Below are positions 8,264-16,782 of a stretch of DNA of 26,819 bases, one piece after another. How positions within the stretch are numbered: position 1 is the stretch's first letter; each line of letters begins with the position of its first letter. The position numbers were made by a program, and so were the translations under genes. The DNA is from CAZNDN01 sp964571815 (GTDB lineage Bacteria > Fibrobacterota > Chitinivibrionia > Chitinivibrionales > WJKA01): assembly GCA_964571815.1 (NCBI GenBank), contig CAZNDN010000045.1:1-26819 (forward strand). The letters are read 5' to 3'. The notes under the pieces were generated by a model, which did not search any database, was not told the DNA's origin, and saw only the letters and a program-made list of their open reading frames with translations.

Positions 8264-10978
8264 TCATTCAATTTCCGATGAAGAGCTTCCCAGAAGCGAA
8301 TCGAGTGTTTCGAGTTTTCTTCCCGCCTTCGAGAATTGTCCCCGCGCACTGAGTTCCCGGTAGTCGGCCAAGAGCCGCGCGGCGCCCCTCGCCGCCGGTT
8401 CCGTCTTCCTCATTGCCGGCGCCAACTGCACCGTCCGGATCATTTCGGTCGTATCCACCGCCTCCTCGGAGGCCTCGCCGAGTAGCTTCCGCAGCGACCC
8501 ATCGAAGCTCTCCGCCCAGACAACGCGTTGCTGATCGGCAAGAGCTATCCGTTTGATCTCGGGAAGCTGGGCGTCTTCGGCCTGCAGAAAGATCGGCTCC
8601 GCATACAAAATAGAAATCCCCTCCCGGTAAAACAGCGGTATGGCAAGAAGGTTCCCTCTGATTACTTCCGAGCCCCGCTGCCCCCACAGGCTCATTGCCC
8701 GGGACATTTCGGTGTCCTGATCTATCCGCGCCTCGATCTGACGCGGCCCCAGCACTTCGACACCCTTCGGGAACGTGAACACCATCAATTTCCCGTAATT
8801 GGGCATGTCGCACCTGCCCGCCATCCATGCGTTGATGACGTTCTTGTTCTTCGGGGTAAATGTGGTTATGAGCGAGAACTCCACTCGCTCGGTTTCGGGG
8901 AAATGGATCATTACGTAGTAGGGATCCACCTGTTGAAAGGACTCCCGATACCGCTCGGTAGCAAACTGCCACACGTCCTCCCGCTGGTAGAAGACATCGG
9001 GCTCCTCCATGTGATACGTGGAGTACATCTCCGCCTGGACGGTGAGAAAATCGACGGGATAGCGGATGTGGTCCATGATCGCCTCGGGCATCGAATCAAT
9101 CGGCTGGAACAGTCCGGGAAAGACTCGATCGTACGTCCTGATCATCACGTCCGACGTGTCGATCATGTAAAAATCCACCGTGCCGTCGTAGGCATCCACA
9201 ACTACTTTGACCGAATTGCGGAAATAGTTGTTGCCGTGAAAATGACGCAAGTCTCCGCCATAGCGCTCCGAATAGGGGTAGTTCGGCGATACGGTATAGG
9301 CATCGATCAGGTACTTGATCCGTCCTTCGGGAGTCAGTACGGCATAGGGGTCGCGGTCATAGAGCAGAAACGGCGCCAGGCGGGAGGCACGCGCCACGAT
9401 ATTGCGGTACATCAGGGTCCTGGACTCCGGGGTAAAGTAACCGGAGAAGAAAAGACGATAGTCGCCGAGTTTCCACGCATAGGCGATCCTGGGCAGAAGC
9501 GAGCCTATTTCCACGCCTCCCGAACCTTCGTAGGTGGAATAGACATTCTGGTCGCCCGAGGGGTAATCGAACTCCTTCTCGGTGGTGTTGACATACACGT
9601 GATCGTTGGTCCGCTCACCGTAATAAATCTGCGGACGGGTGATCTCCAGGGACTCGACCTTTTCCCGCGGCGGGATGTTCTTCACCAGCAGGTTCGGTTT
9701 CCCCCGGGGCAGAAAATCGTGCACCGGAAGCAGAACGAGGCCATAGCCGTGTGTATACTTCACCTGCCTGCTCACCCATGTCTGCGACTGCGGCGCAAGT
9801 TCTTCCTTGGCAAGCTCCCGCGTGGAAAGCATGACCTCGCGATACTCTCCGTCAAGGTGATACCTGTCGATATCCACGTCGTGAAACTCGTAGTAGAGCC
9901 GTATCTCCTGCTGTTCGCGGAGGTTGTCCATGAGGGCGCGCGGGTCCCAGAGTCTGATATTGCGGATAGTCATGGGATTGGCGTCTACCATATCTCGGGT
10001 TACTTCCCTGTCGACCGTGTATTCTCTCGACTGGATACGGGAAGAGTCGATCCCGTATCCCTGCCGGGTAAAGTGTATGTTGTGGGTGATGTAGGGCTGC
10101 TCAAGCGTAATCTCGTTGGGTTCTACTTTCAGTTGCATCACCACCGCGGGAATCACGCGGGTGAAAAGTACGATAGCCGTGATTGCAATCAGCGGCAGTA
10201 TCGCGGTGCGAGGAGAAGGACCCTGCGTGCCGCTTGCGTGATCCAGGCGGATGCCGAAGACCGTTCGGCGTATGCCCGATGAGGCGCCGGCGGCAACGGC
10301 AAGCACACCGGCTATCCCGAAGACGGCCATGGACACATATTGCCCGAGGGTCCTGAAATGCACGTCGACGTAGCCGGCCCCCGTAACCACACCTTCGGTA
10401 GAATATATGAGCCGAAACAGGCCCAGCCATGCGTTGAACCCGAGAATCAGAAGAACCAGGCCGGTCAGCACCCACAATTGACCGCCCGGCCGGATTCGGC
10501 CGGGAAGCTGTTGCTGAAGCATGTCGAGATTCTTTTGTGAACGTGCCATTTCTACCACAACGCCCGCCACCGAAACCAGGGCGGCGACAATCACGGCAAA
10601 AATCCCCCACGGAACCAGAATGCCGTAGAACGGGAGGGCAAAGAGGTAGAAGCCGATAGACTTATCGAAAATTGGATCGGTAAGGGGACCGGAAACGCGA
10701 TTTACGTACAGCAGCGCCGTCTCCCAGCTTCCGGTCAGCGAAGAGCCGAGCACCAGCGCGGCGATCCCGGACAGCACCAGACCCCTTCCCGGACCCGGCG
10801 ANNNNNNNNNNNNNNNNNNNNNNNNNNNNNNNNNNNNNNNNNNNNNNNNNNNNNNNNNNNNNNNNNNNNNNNNNNNNNNNNNNNNNNNNNNNNNNNNNNN
10901 NGCTCCGGCACGCCGAAGCGTGAGAAAAAGCGGAATACATCCCAGCAGGAAAAACGCCATTCCGATGTAGAAAAACAT
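8264..10978 (-). CDS. UPF0182 family membrane protein (internal gap)
   Basis: The product is about 904 aa, read across the N run at 10802-10901, where the true length is unknown. The N-terminal third has about six to seven hydrophobic helices, including 'MFFYIGMAFFLLGCIPLFL' at the start and 'ILPLIAITAIVLFTRVIPA' as the last. A large extracytoplasmic domain follows and opens with the family signature 'VEPNEITLEQPYITHNIHFT'. UPF0182 (COG1615) proteins have no firmly assigned function. ATG at 10978 was chosen over the one at 10999 because it has a GGGAAGGGA site 6 nt upstream and begins directly with the first helix. The C-terminal 60 residues are charged and may be coiled. Confidence 0.9.
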   Translation of the reverse strand: MFFYIGMAFFLLGCIPLFLTLRRAGXXXXXXXXXXXXXXXXXXXXXXXXXXXXXXXXXXSPGPGRGLVLSGIAALVLGSSLTGSWETALLYVNRVSGPLTDPIFDKSIGFYLFALPFYGILVPWGIFAVIVAALVSVAGVVVEMARSQKNLDMLQQQLPGRIRPGGQLWVLTGLVLLILGFNAWLGLFRLIYSTEGVVTGAGYVDVHFRTLGQYVSMAVFGIAGVLAVAAGASSGIRRTVFGIRLDHASGTQGPSPRTAILPLIAITAIVLFTRVIPAVVMQLKVEPNEITLEQPYITHNIHFTRQGYGIDSSRIQSREYTVDREVTRDMVDANPMTIRNIRLWDPRALMDNLREQQEIRLYYEFHDVDIDRYHLDGEYREVMLSTRELAKEELAPQSQTWVSRQVKYTHGYGLVLLPVHDFLPRGKPNLLVKNIPPREKVESLEITRPQIYYGERTNDHVYVNTTEKEFDYPSGDQNVYSTYEGSGGVEIGSLLPRIAYAWKLGDYRLFFSGYFTPESRTLMYRNIVARASRLAPFLLYDRDPYAVLTPEGRIKYLIDAYTVSPNYPYSERYGGDLRHFHGNNYFRNSVKVVVDAYDGTVDFYMIDTSDVMIRTYDRVFPGLFQPIDSMPEAIMDHIRYPVDFLTVQAEMYSTYHMEEPDVFYQREDVWQFATERYRESFQQVDPYYVMIHFPETERVEFSLITTFTPKNKNVINAWMAGRCDMPNYGKLMVFTFPKGVEVLGPRQIEARIDQDTEMSRAMSLWGQRGSEVIRGNLLAIPLFYREGISILYAEPIFLQAEDAQLPEIKRIALADQQRVVWAESFDGSLRKLLGEASEEAVDTTEMIRTVQLAPAMRKTEPAARGAARLLADYRELSARGQFSKAGRKLETLDSLLGSSSSEIE
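10802..10901. other. Assembly gap (100 N)
   Basis: One hundred N of nominal length inside the UPF0182 gene near its 5' end. The reading frame happens to be kept across it. Confidence 0.99.
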
Positions 10979-11853
10979 GTCGATCCCTTCCCCGGGCAAG
11001 GTCAGTCAGCCTGCTACTTCTGAATAATACTCGATCGAAACGATACGAGGTCCGTCTCCCTTCGCTCACTGCTCTCGCACAAGCGGTCCGGTGCACACCT
11101 GCTCAGGTTCCTTCAGACGGGGGCTCCACTCTTGTCGTCATCGATCCAAATCCCACATGCCGGAACAGCAACCCTGACGTGCCTGCGCGGTTACATGAGA
11201 AACACAGCAAGAAATATACCACCTTCGCATTGGCCGCGAATGGGCGGTTCCCGTATCGCCGGAGGGGGTAAGTGGCCAGGGTTTTTCCCGATTTCGCAAA
11301 AAGGAATTGTCGAGTTGGAGAAAACCTTCGCACCGGTAGCGGTCCCGGTTCCCAAACCGGGCAGTTCCCGTATCCAGCGCACGCTCGACAAAAAGCGGTT
11401 TTGGAACGTGCTTATGCACGGGCCGTATGCAGTTTGAAACAGGTAACGAAATCAATGAGTTACGTAGTTGATCCGTCTTCGATCGAATGCGTGCGGACTC
11501 TCGTGCGGACTTCTCTCGCCGGTCGGCTCCTCCTCTCGGCCCCGCCGGCAGAAACAGCCGGCGCGCAATTTGCATAACCAGGGAAGAGTCTTCAACGGAA
11601 CGAGGCCACTATGGTATTTTGAATCCGATAATTCACAGGGCCGACATCAGGCCGCGGGTATTACGCGAGGTACGGTGAACCGCCGGGGGCCCAATGACGG
11701 TGGAAGGTAAAGGCCGTTGCCGACGAAAAGTCGCCGTCGCGGGCCGATTAAGCGATTAATTGACTCCTGGATGTTTCCGGATGCATGGCGGCGCCCTGAC
11801 CGAAAAAACGGGAAAGAAGTATCCAACACCATCATGAATGAGGAACAATTCGT
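10979..11853. other. Intergenic region of about 870 bp without a convincing gene
   Basis: This is the space between divergent genes (UPF0182 minus, response regulator plus), so it should hold both promoters. Open frames of up to 145 codons exist but lack family motifs, start sites or consistent codon use. Visible structure includes a 7-bp hairpin CCCGGTT/AACCGGG (11344-11361), a 7-bp hairpin CGCCGGC/GCCGGCG with a 7-nt loop (11543-11563), and a degenerate direct repeat (11221-11257 and 11324-11374). I could not place a clear -35/-10 pair and recognised no known riboswitch. Confidence 0.6.
11221..11374. repeat. Degenerate direct repeat, two copies
   Basis: Both copies begin with ACCTTCGCA (11221-11229 and 11324-11332) and end with GTTCCCGTATC (11247-11257 and 11364-11374). 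The middles differ, the second being 14 nt longer and containing the CCCGGTT/AACCGGG hairpin. Function is unknown. Confidence 0.4.
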
Positions 11854-12249
11854 ATGTCCCGTGTGCTACTGGTTGAAGATGAAGAAGCCGTGACGTTTGC
11901 CCTCAGTAGGATTCTGAGGGCGGGGGGCCTTGAGGTGAGTATTGCCGGCGATCTTGAAACCTCGCTTTCCCTGCTTGATTCCCCGGAGTCCTTTGATGTT
12001 GTCGTGACGGACCTTCGGCTGGGCGGAGTGGGAAGGCCGGAAGGGGTGGAGGTGGTGAAACGGGCACATCAACGCCGTCCGGATACACGGATCATCGTAA
12101 TTACCGCCTTCGGCACCGATGAAGTCAGGGAGGAAGTGCTGGCTTCGGGCGCGGAGCTGTACCTCGAAAAGCCCGTTTCGCCCAGAAGGATTCGGAGCAT
12201 TATCCTGGGGTGGCTCGGCGACGGGGACGGAAAGTTTGCCGGAGTCTGA
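11854..12249 (+). CDS. Single-domain response regulator (CheY-like)
   Basis: The 131-aa protein is one receiver domain with no output domain. The acidic pocket (E8, D9, E10), the phosphoacceptor Asp53 in 'VVVTDLRLGG', Thr84 in 'VITAFGT' and Lys106 in 'YLEKPVSPRR' are all present, so it should be phosphorylatable. Such proteins act by protein contact, for instance in phosphorelays or motility control. No histidine kinase lies next to it in the window, so its partner is unknown. The start is supported by GAGGA 10 nt upstream (the ATG at 11834 lacks a comparable site). A GC-rich hairpin (GGCCC/GGGCC at 12312-12325) lies downstream. Confidence 0.9.
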   Translation: MSRVLLVEDEEAVTFALSRILRAGGLEVSIAGDLETSLSLLDSPESFDVVVTDLRLGGVGRPEGVEVVKRAHQRRPDTRIIVITAFGTDEVREEVLASGAELYLEKPVSPRRIRSIILGWLGDGDGKFAGV

Positions 12250-12475
12250 TGCGGACACCGGTTACAAAGTCTGCAAACCTGCTTTGATCAACGGTGCATC
12301 GTTCGTTCTCGGGCCCCTGGGGGCCGTACCGGCTTCGCGCCCGCCGTCGTCCGGATCCCAATAAATTCATTCTCTCCGCGAAATCCTTTGTTTGATAAGC
12401 GGTTGTCAATACTCGCCGCGACGCTATCGTCAACCTCCTTCCCAAAACCCGCAAACATCCGGAAAGGACCGCCTC

Positions 12476-12637
12476 ATGAGCGGAACACGCCCCCGAATGA
12501 ACCGCGAGGTGCGCGGTCTCTTCTCCTTTTCCATGGACCCCGACGTCCCCATCTGGAATATCGCCCGCAAGCTCAGGTGGAATCGTTTCGGCAAGCTGAT
12601 CCGCACATGGGACGGTATCGCCGCGCCTCCGGGATGA
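12476..12637 (+). CDS. Possible small protein, 53 aa, unrecognised
   Basis: A short frame starts at ATG 12476 with a GGAAAGGA site about 7 nt upstream and ends at TGA 12637. The product is basic ('MSGTRPRMNREVRG', 'NIARKLRWNRFGKLIRTW') and its third codon positions are mostly G/C as in neighbouring genes. I recognise no family. It lies between the response regulator and alaA on the same strand. It may be a genuine small gene or chance. Confidence 0.35.
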   Translation: MSGTRPRMNREVRGLFSFSMDPDVPIWNIARKLRWNRFGKLIRTWDGIAAPPG

Positions 12638-12734
12638 CCCCCGAGAGGTCGCCGCGACCGATGACCGCGTCGATGTATTTTGCATCTTCCCGATCATTCC
12701 GTTGTCGTTTTCACCCCCGGAAGGCCGGCGGCTC

Positions 12735-13949
12735 ATGCGCTACAGAAAATCGCATAAACTTGACGGAGTGCTGTATGATATCCGCGGTCCGGTTTCGCGC
12801 GAAGCGGCACGGCTGGAGGAAGAGGGCTACCGGATTGTAAAGCTGCATACCGGCAATCCGGCCCCCTTCGGTTTAGGAACCCCCGATGAGATCGTGCACG
12901 ATATCATTGTCAATTTTCCTTACTCACAGGGATATCTGGATGATGCGAAAGGGTTGTTCCCCGCGCGCAAGGCGGTAATGCAGTCCTGCCAGGAACGCGG
13001 AATCGATGGAGTGGAAATCAACGACGTGTACATCGGGAACGGGGTGAGCGAACTGATTCTGATGGCGCTGCAGGCCCTGTTGAACAGGGGAGACGAAATC
13101 CTGATCCCCTCGCCCGACTATCCCCTGTGGACCGCCGCCGCGAAACTCGGCGGCGGGAAACCCGTTCATTACCTGTGTGACGAGCAGTCGGACTGGCAGC
13201 CCGACCTCGAGGATATCGGAAGCAAGATCTCCGATCGTACCAGGGGGATCGTGATCATATCGCCCAACAACCCCACCGGCGTGGTCTACGAGCGCGAAAT
13301 CGTCGAAAAACTCGTCGATCTGGCTCGGAAGCACGATCTGATTGTTTTTTCCGATGAGATCTACGACAAGATTCTGTACGACGACGCGCAGCACGTATCG
13401 CCGGCGTCACTGGCTCCCGATGTGCTCTGCCTTACGTTCAACGGACTCTCCAAGGCCTACCGGTGTGCCGGGTTTCGGGTGGGCTGGATGGTGGTGAGCG
13501 GCCCGAAGCATGATGCGAAGGATTATGTCGAGGGGCTGGACATGCTGGCCGGGACGCGTCTGTGCAGCAACGTTCCGGCACAGTTCGGGGTGCAGACCGC
13601 TCTGGGCGGCTACCAGAGCATCAACGACCTGGTGAAACCGGGCGGGCGTCTCTATGAACAGAGGGAGGTCTCCTGGTCCCTTATCTCCCAAATCCCCGGC
13701 ATAACCTGTGTCAGACCGAGAGGGGCACTCTATCTTTTTCCGCGCATCGATCCCGGGAAGATACCCATCTCGGATGACCGCAGGATGGTGTTGGACCTGC
13801 TGATCCAGGAACACGTACTTGTCGTGCAGGGCACGGGATTTAACTGGTCTGTCCCCGACCATTTCAGGATCGTGTTCCTGCCGCGTGTCGATGAACTCAG
13901 AGAAGCCTGCGGGAAGCTGCATCGCTTCTTCTCCACCTACCGGCAATAA
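12735..13949 (+). CDS. alaA: Alanine transaminase AlaA-type aminotransferase
   Basis: This PLP enzyme makes alanine from pyruvate with glutamate as donor. The 404-aa product is nearly the length of E. coli AlaA and resembles it along its whole length: 'LYDIRGPVSREAARLEEEG', 'IGNGVSELILMALQALL', 'PSPDYPLWTAA', 'SPNNPTGVVY', 'FSDEIYDKILYDDA' and 'NGLSKAYRCAGFRVGWMV'. Lys240 in 'GLSKAYR' is the PLP-binding residue at the position expected for AlaA. ATG 12735 gives the family N-terminus; an upstream TTG at 12702 in the same frame would add 11 unrelated residues. It converges on the FAD/radical SAM fusion gene with 10 bp between stops. It is probably housekeeping rather than part of the lipid cluster. 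Confidence 0.95.
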   Translation: MRYRKSHKLDGVLYDIRGPVSREAARLEEEGYRIVKLHTGNPAPFGLGTPDEIVHDIIVNFPYSQGYLDDAKGLFPARKAVMQSCQERGIDGVEINDVYIGNGVSELILMALQALLNRGDEILIPSPDYPLWTAAAKLGGGKPVHYLCDEQSDWQPDLEDIGSKISDRTRGIVIISPNNPTGVVYEREIVEKLVDLARKHDLIVFSDEIYDKILYDDAQHVSPASLAPDVLCLTFNGLSKAYRCAGFRVGWMVVSGPKHDAKDYVEGLDMLAGTRLCSNVPAQFGVQTALGGYQSINDLVKPGGRLYEQREVSWSLISQIPGITCVRPRGALYLFPRIDPGKIPISDDRRMVLDLLIQEHVLVVQGTGFNWSVPDHFRIVFLPRVDELREACGKLHRFFSTYRQ

Positions 13950-13959
13950 GTGGTACGCG

Positions 13960-16743
13960 CTATGTGCCCCCCGCCTTTCCGCCTATCTGAAACGACCGGA
14001 GCGTGCGAACAGGGTCCTTGTGTTTGTAGAACTCCCGCCACAGCAGAAAGAACCCCTCGAGCAACTCCCGCTCCGTAAAATGCCTCGGCCGAAATACCAC
14101 GTTGCCCGTGTTCCAGAGATGGTAGTCTCGATGAAGGATTCTTCCCTGGGCCTCCATGGCTTCTCCGAAAGGCGTCCCGGGGAAGGGGGTATGAATGTAA
14201 AACTCCGCAAGATCGATCCGCGCGTCCTCGCAGAACCGAAGGACCCGTTCGAAAACGCCTTTGTCCTGATTGTCGAAACCGACGCCGAACGAGGCGAAAA
14301 AGTGGATACCGGCGTCCTCGATCATCCGTACCAGTTCCACGCAGTAGTTCCAGTGCTCGGCGGGACATTCGGCGCTGAGCAGAAGCCGGGAGTTGCGGTC
14401 AAATCCGAATACGGTATACATTGACGATACGTTTCCCCGGCGGAGCAGGCGGTAGAAGTGCGGATCGTGCACCATCATCATGGTCGAAGAAAGGAATATG
14501 CTCACATCAAGCTCGCGCGTGCGCTCCATCACGTTGAGAATGAACCGCCGGTTCTTCTTGCCCGGAAGCATCACGGTGTCGTCGGTGAAATAGAACTCCC
14601 GGTAAGTCATCGACCTGATCTCTTCAACCAACCCCTCCACACCCCTGAACCGCAGCCTGACACCTTCCTTGTGGGGTATGGGACAACCTTCGCAGCGCAC
14701 CGGACAGCCGCGGCTCGCAAGGACGAGGTGGGCGTCCCACGTGTAGTTTCCTCTCCGAAAGATCTCCCGCTCGGGTCGGGGAAAACGTCCGAGGTCGTAA
14801 GGTTGATCGCACCGGTACCGCGGCTTGAGCGTGTCGTTTCGGAGGTCCTCGATGATTCCCGCCCAGAGGGGCTCGACCTCGCCGACACCGACACTGTCGG
14901 CGTGCCGCTGTGCTTCTTCGGGCGCGCCGGTGGGATGAATGCCGCCCAGAATTACCTTTCTCCCTTGACGACGGAACCTGTCGGCAATTTCGTAGGCGCG
15001 ACCTGCCTGGGGTGTGAAACAACTCACCACCACCAGGTCCACATCTTCCTCGTAGTCTATTTCCTCGCCCACATTATCGTCGGTGAGCGCATAGTCGATG
15101 TCCCGTGGTGTCAGGGCCGCGATAATCGGGAGGGCAAGCGAGGGAGGCATCGTGTAGTTCCCCACGAGGTGGTCTCTCACGACTTCGTCGAGTTCCGGGT
15201 GTCCTTCAAGGAATTTTCGAAAACGTGGATAAATCATCCTGAGTCGCTTCCGCCGGCGTCGGCTTCCTTTTTGGCGGGGGAGCGGCCCGGGCGCGGCCCG
15301 ATCCCGCAGGATCAACTTCGATGCGGTGTAGGCGTTGTACATCACGTTCCAGATCCCGCCCCCGGGTGTGCTCCAGTGTCCTACTTGATACAGCCCCGAG
15401 ATATGGGTCCGTTTCGGCAGCTTCGCTTCGGCGTACCGGTCGTTCGTATTCTCGAAGCCGTAGAGGGCCCCACCCGCATTACCCGTGTATCGTTCAAACG
15501 TGCGGGGAGAAGCATACTCGATTACTTCGGCGGCATCCCGCAAGCCCGGAATCAGGCTGCACGCCTTCTCCAGCATCCTCCGGCCCACCTCCTTCTTGTC
15601 GCGGGGCCAATCCGACGAGGCCCGCGGGTGAGCGAAGCTGAGTAGTTGCAACGTGGGAGGGACCCCGGTTTCGGGTGTGCGCAGCAGACACAAATGCTCC
15701 CCGGGATCGAGGGCACCTTGCTTGATATTCCGGAATATACGGCCGTGGTCGCCATGGGCAAACCGGAAATCGACCGTTGGATCGTCGGCGCTGCAGAGAG
15801 ATTGATTCAGCCCGACATACACGGCGACTGCCGAGAGCGACGGTGCAAGGCGCGAGAGCCGGCGTTGCCGGAGTTTCTCGCCGGGGCTCCGGGCAAGCAT
15901 CCCGTCGTGAAGCAGATACGGACTGATATTGGACACAACGATATCGGCGCTGATCTCTTCACCCGATCCGAGCTGTATCCCGCATACCCTGCCGTCCCGG
16001 GTCAAAACACGGTGCACCTCGGCACGGGTCCGCACACTCCCCCCACGGGCGGTCACGGCCGAGGCAAGCGCATCGGCGAGCGTGGAAAACCCGCCGCGCG
16101 CGTAGTGGGATCCTTCGAAAAGGTGAACGGCGAACATCATCGCGTAGAAGACCGTAGGCGCATAATCGGGCGAGGCCCCGCCGTAGGGCCACATGGCCCG
16201 GAACACCTCTCCGCACCGGGCATCGCCCAGAAAGCCGGCCAGATAGTCGGCGTAGGACATGTTGTGGTAGTGCGTGAGGAACGACTGGTCCTCTTCTTTG
16301 AATTCCCGTTCGAAATCGAATATCGGCTCGGCAAGGACTTCATAGAATCGCCCGAAGTCATCGAGCAGAGCACGAAGCTCACGGCGGCTTTCGGAAAAGG
16401 CCGAATAGAGACTTTCGGCTATTTCGCCGCGTCGAGCGGGGAGTGAGTAGCGCAGGCTTCCGCTTGCAAAGTGATACATCGACGGAAGTTCGATGGGCTC
16501 CACCATGTGCTCGATCCCGAGCAATCGCAGCAGGTGCATCACGACTCCATCGGGGGCCATGGGGACCGAATGAATCCCGGAATCGAAGGAGAACCCGCGA
16601 CGTTTGAAGCGGTGAGCGTAGCCGCCGATCTTCGTGTGCTTCTCCAGCACCTTCACCCTCATCCCGGCGCGCGCCAGAAGAGCCGCACAGGTTAGCCCGC
16701 CGATACCCGAACCCATCACAATTACGTCGTAGTCTCGTGTCAT
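13960..16743 (-). CDS. Fusion: CrtI-like FAD oxidoreductase + B12-binding radical SAM enzyme
   Basis: One uninterrupted 927-aa frame. Residues 1 to about 485 are a phytoene desaturase-like FAD protein: dinucleotide motif 'VIVMGSGIGGLTCAALLARAG', and near the end 'LYQVGHWSTPGGGIWNVMYNAY'. A basic linker ('KGSRRRRKRLR') leads to a B12-binding-like domain at about 500-640, with first strand 'MIYPRFRKFLEG', 'DLVVVSCFTPQAGRAYEIAD' and 'VILGGIHPT'. The classical DxHxxG histidine is not seen ('TDDNVGEEIDY' at that place). The radical SAM domain at about 665-890 has Cys680, Cys684 and Cys687 in 'SRGCPVRCEGCPIP' (CxxxCxxC). It is last in the minus-strand lipid cluster, 39 nt after another CrtI-like gene. 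It probably oxidises or rearranges an acyl chain (inference). A lost stop between two once-separate genes cannot be excluded; Met503 would fit as the second gene's start. Confidence 0.88.
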   Translation of the reverse strand: MTRDYDVIVMGSGIGGLTCAALLARAGMRVKVLEKHTKIGGYAHRFKRRGFSFDSGIHSVPMAPDGVVMHLLRLLGIEHMVEPIELPSMYHFASGSLRYSLPARRGEIAESLYSAFSESRRELRALLDDFGRFYEVLAEPIFDFEREFKEEDQSFLTHYHNMSYADYLAGFLGDARCGEVFRAMWPYGGASPDYAPTVFYAMMFAVHLFEGSHYARGGFSTLADALASAVTARGGSVRTRAEVHRVLTRDGRVCGIQLGSGEEISADIVVSNISPYLLHDGMLARSPGEKLRQRRLSRLAPSLSAVAVYVGLNQSLCSADDPTVDFRFAHGDHGRIFRNIKQGALDPGEHLCLLRTPETGVPPTLQLLSFAHPRASSDWPRDKKEVGRRMLEKACSLIPGLRDAAEVIEYASPRTFERYTGNAGGALYGFENTNDRYAEAKLPKRTHISGLYQVGHWSTPGGGIWNVMYNAYTASKLILRDRAAPGPLPRQKGSRRRRKRLRMIYPRFRKFLEGHPELDEVVRDHLVGNYTMPPSLALPIIAALTPRDIDYALTDDNVGEEIDYEEDVDLVVVSCFTPQAGRAYEIADRFRRQGRKVILGGIHPTGAPEEAQRHADSVGVGEVEPLWAGIIEDLRNDTLKPRYRCDQPYDLGRFPRPEREIFRRGNYTWDAHLVLASRGCPVRCEGCPIPHKEGVRLRFRGVEGLVEEIRSMTYREFYFTDDTVMLPGKKNRRFILNVMERTRELDVSIFLSSTMMMVHDPHFYRLLRRGNVSSMYTVFGFDRNSRLLLSAECPAEHWNYCVELVRMIEDAGIHFFASFGVGFDNQDKGVFERVLRFCEDARIDLAEFYIHTPFPGTPFGEAMEAQGRILHRDYHLWNTGNVVFRPRHFTERELLEGFFLLWREFYKHKDPVRTLRSFQIGGKAGGT

Positions 16744-16782
16744 GGTACGTTTCCCGGGCCACCGCTGTTGAGCAAACGTGCG

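Noticed and set aside
8528..10282. Long plus-strand open frame of 584 codons opposite the UPF0182 gene
   Set aside because: It mirrors the strongly motif-bearing UPF0182 frame and has no recognisable motifs; it is a by-product of high GC. The same holds for long antisense frames at 3268-4761, 6038-8191, 14458-15645 and 17437-19026.
11401..11420. Sigma-54-like promoter (TGGAACG...TGCA)
   Set aside because: Spacing between the GG and GC elements is one base too long and the match is incomplete.
11650..11850. Riboswitch upstream of the response regulator
   Set aside because: No c-di-GMP, cobalamin or other known aptamer core could be recognised.
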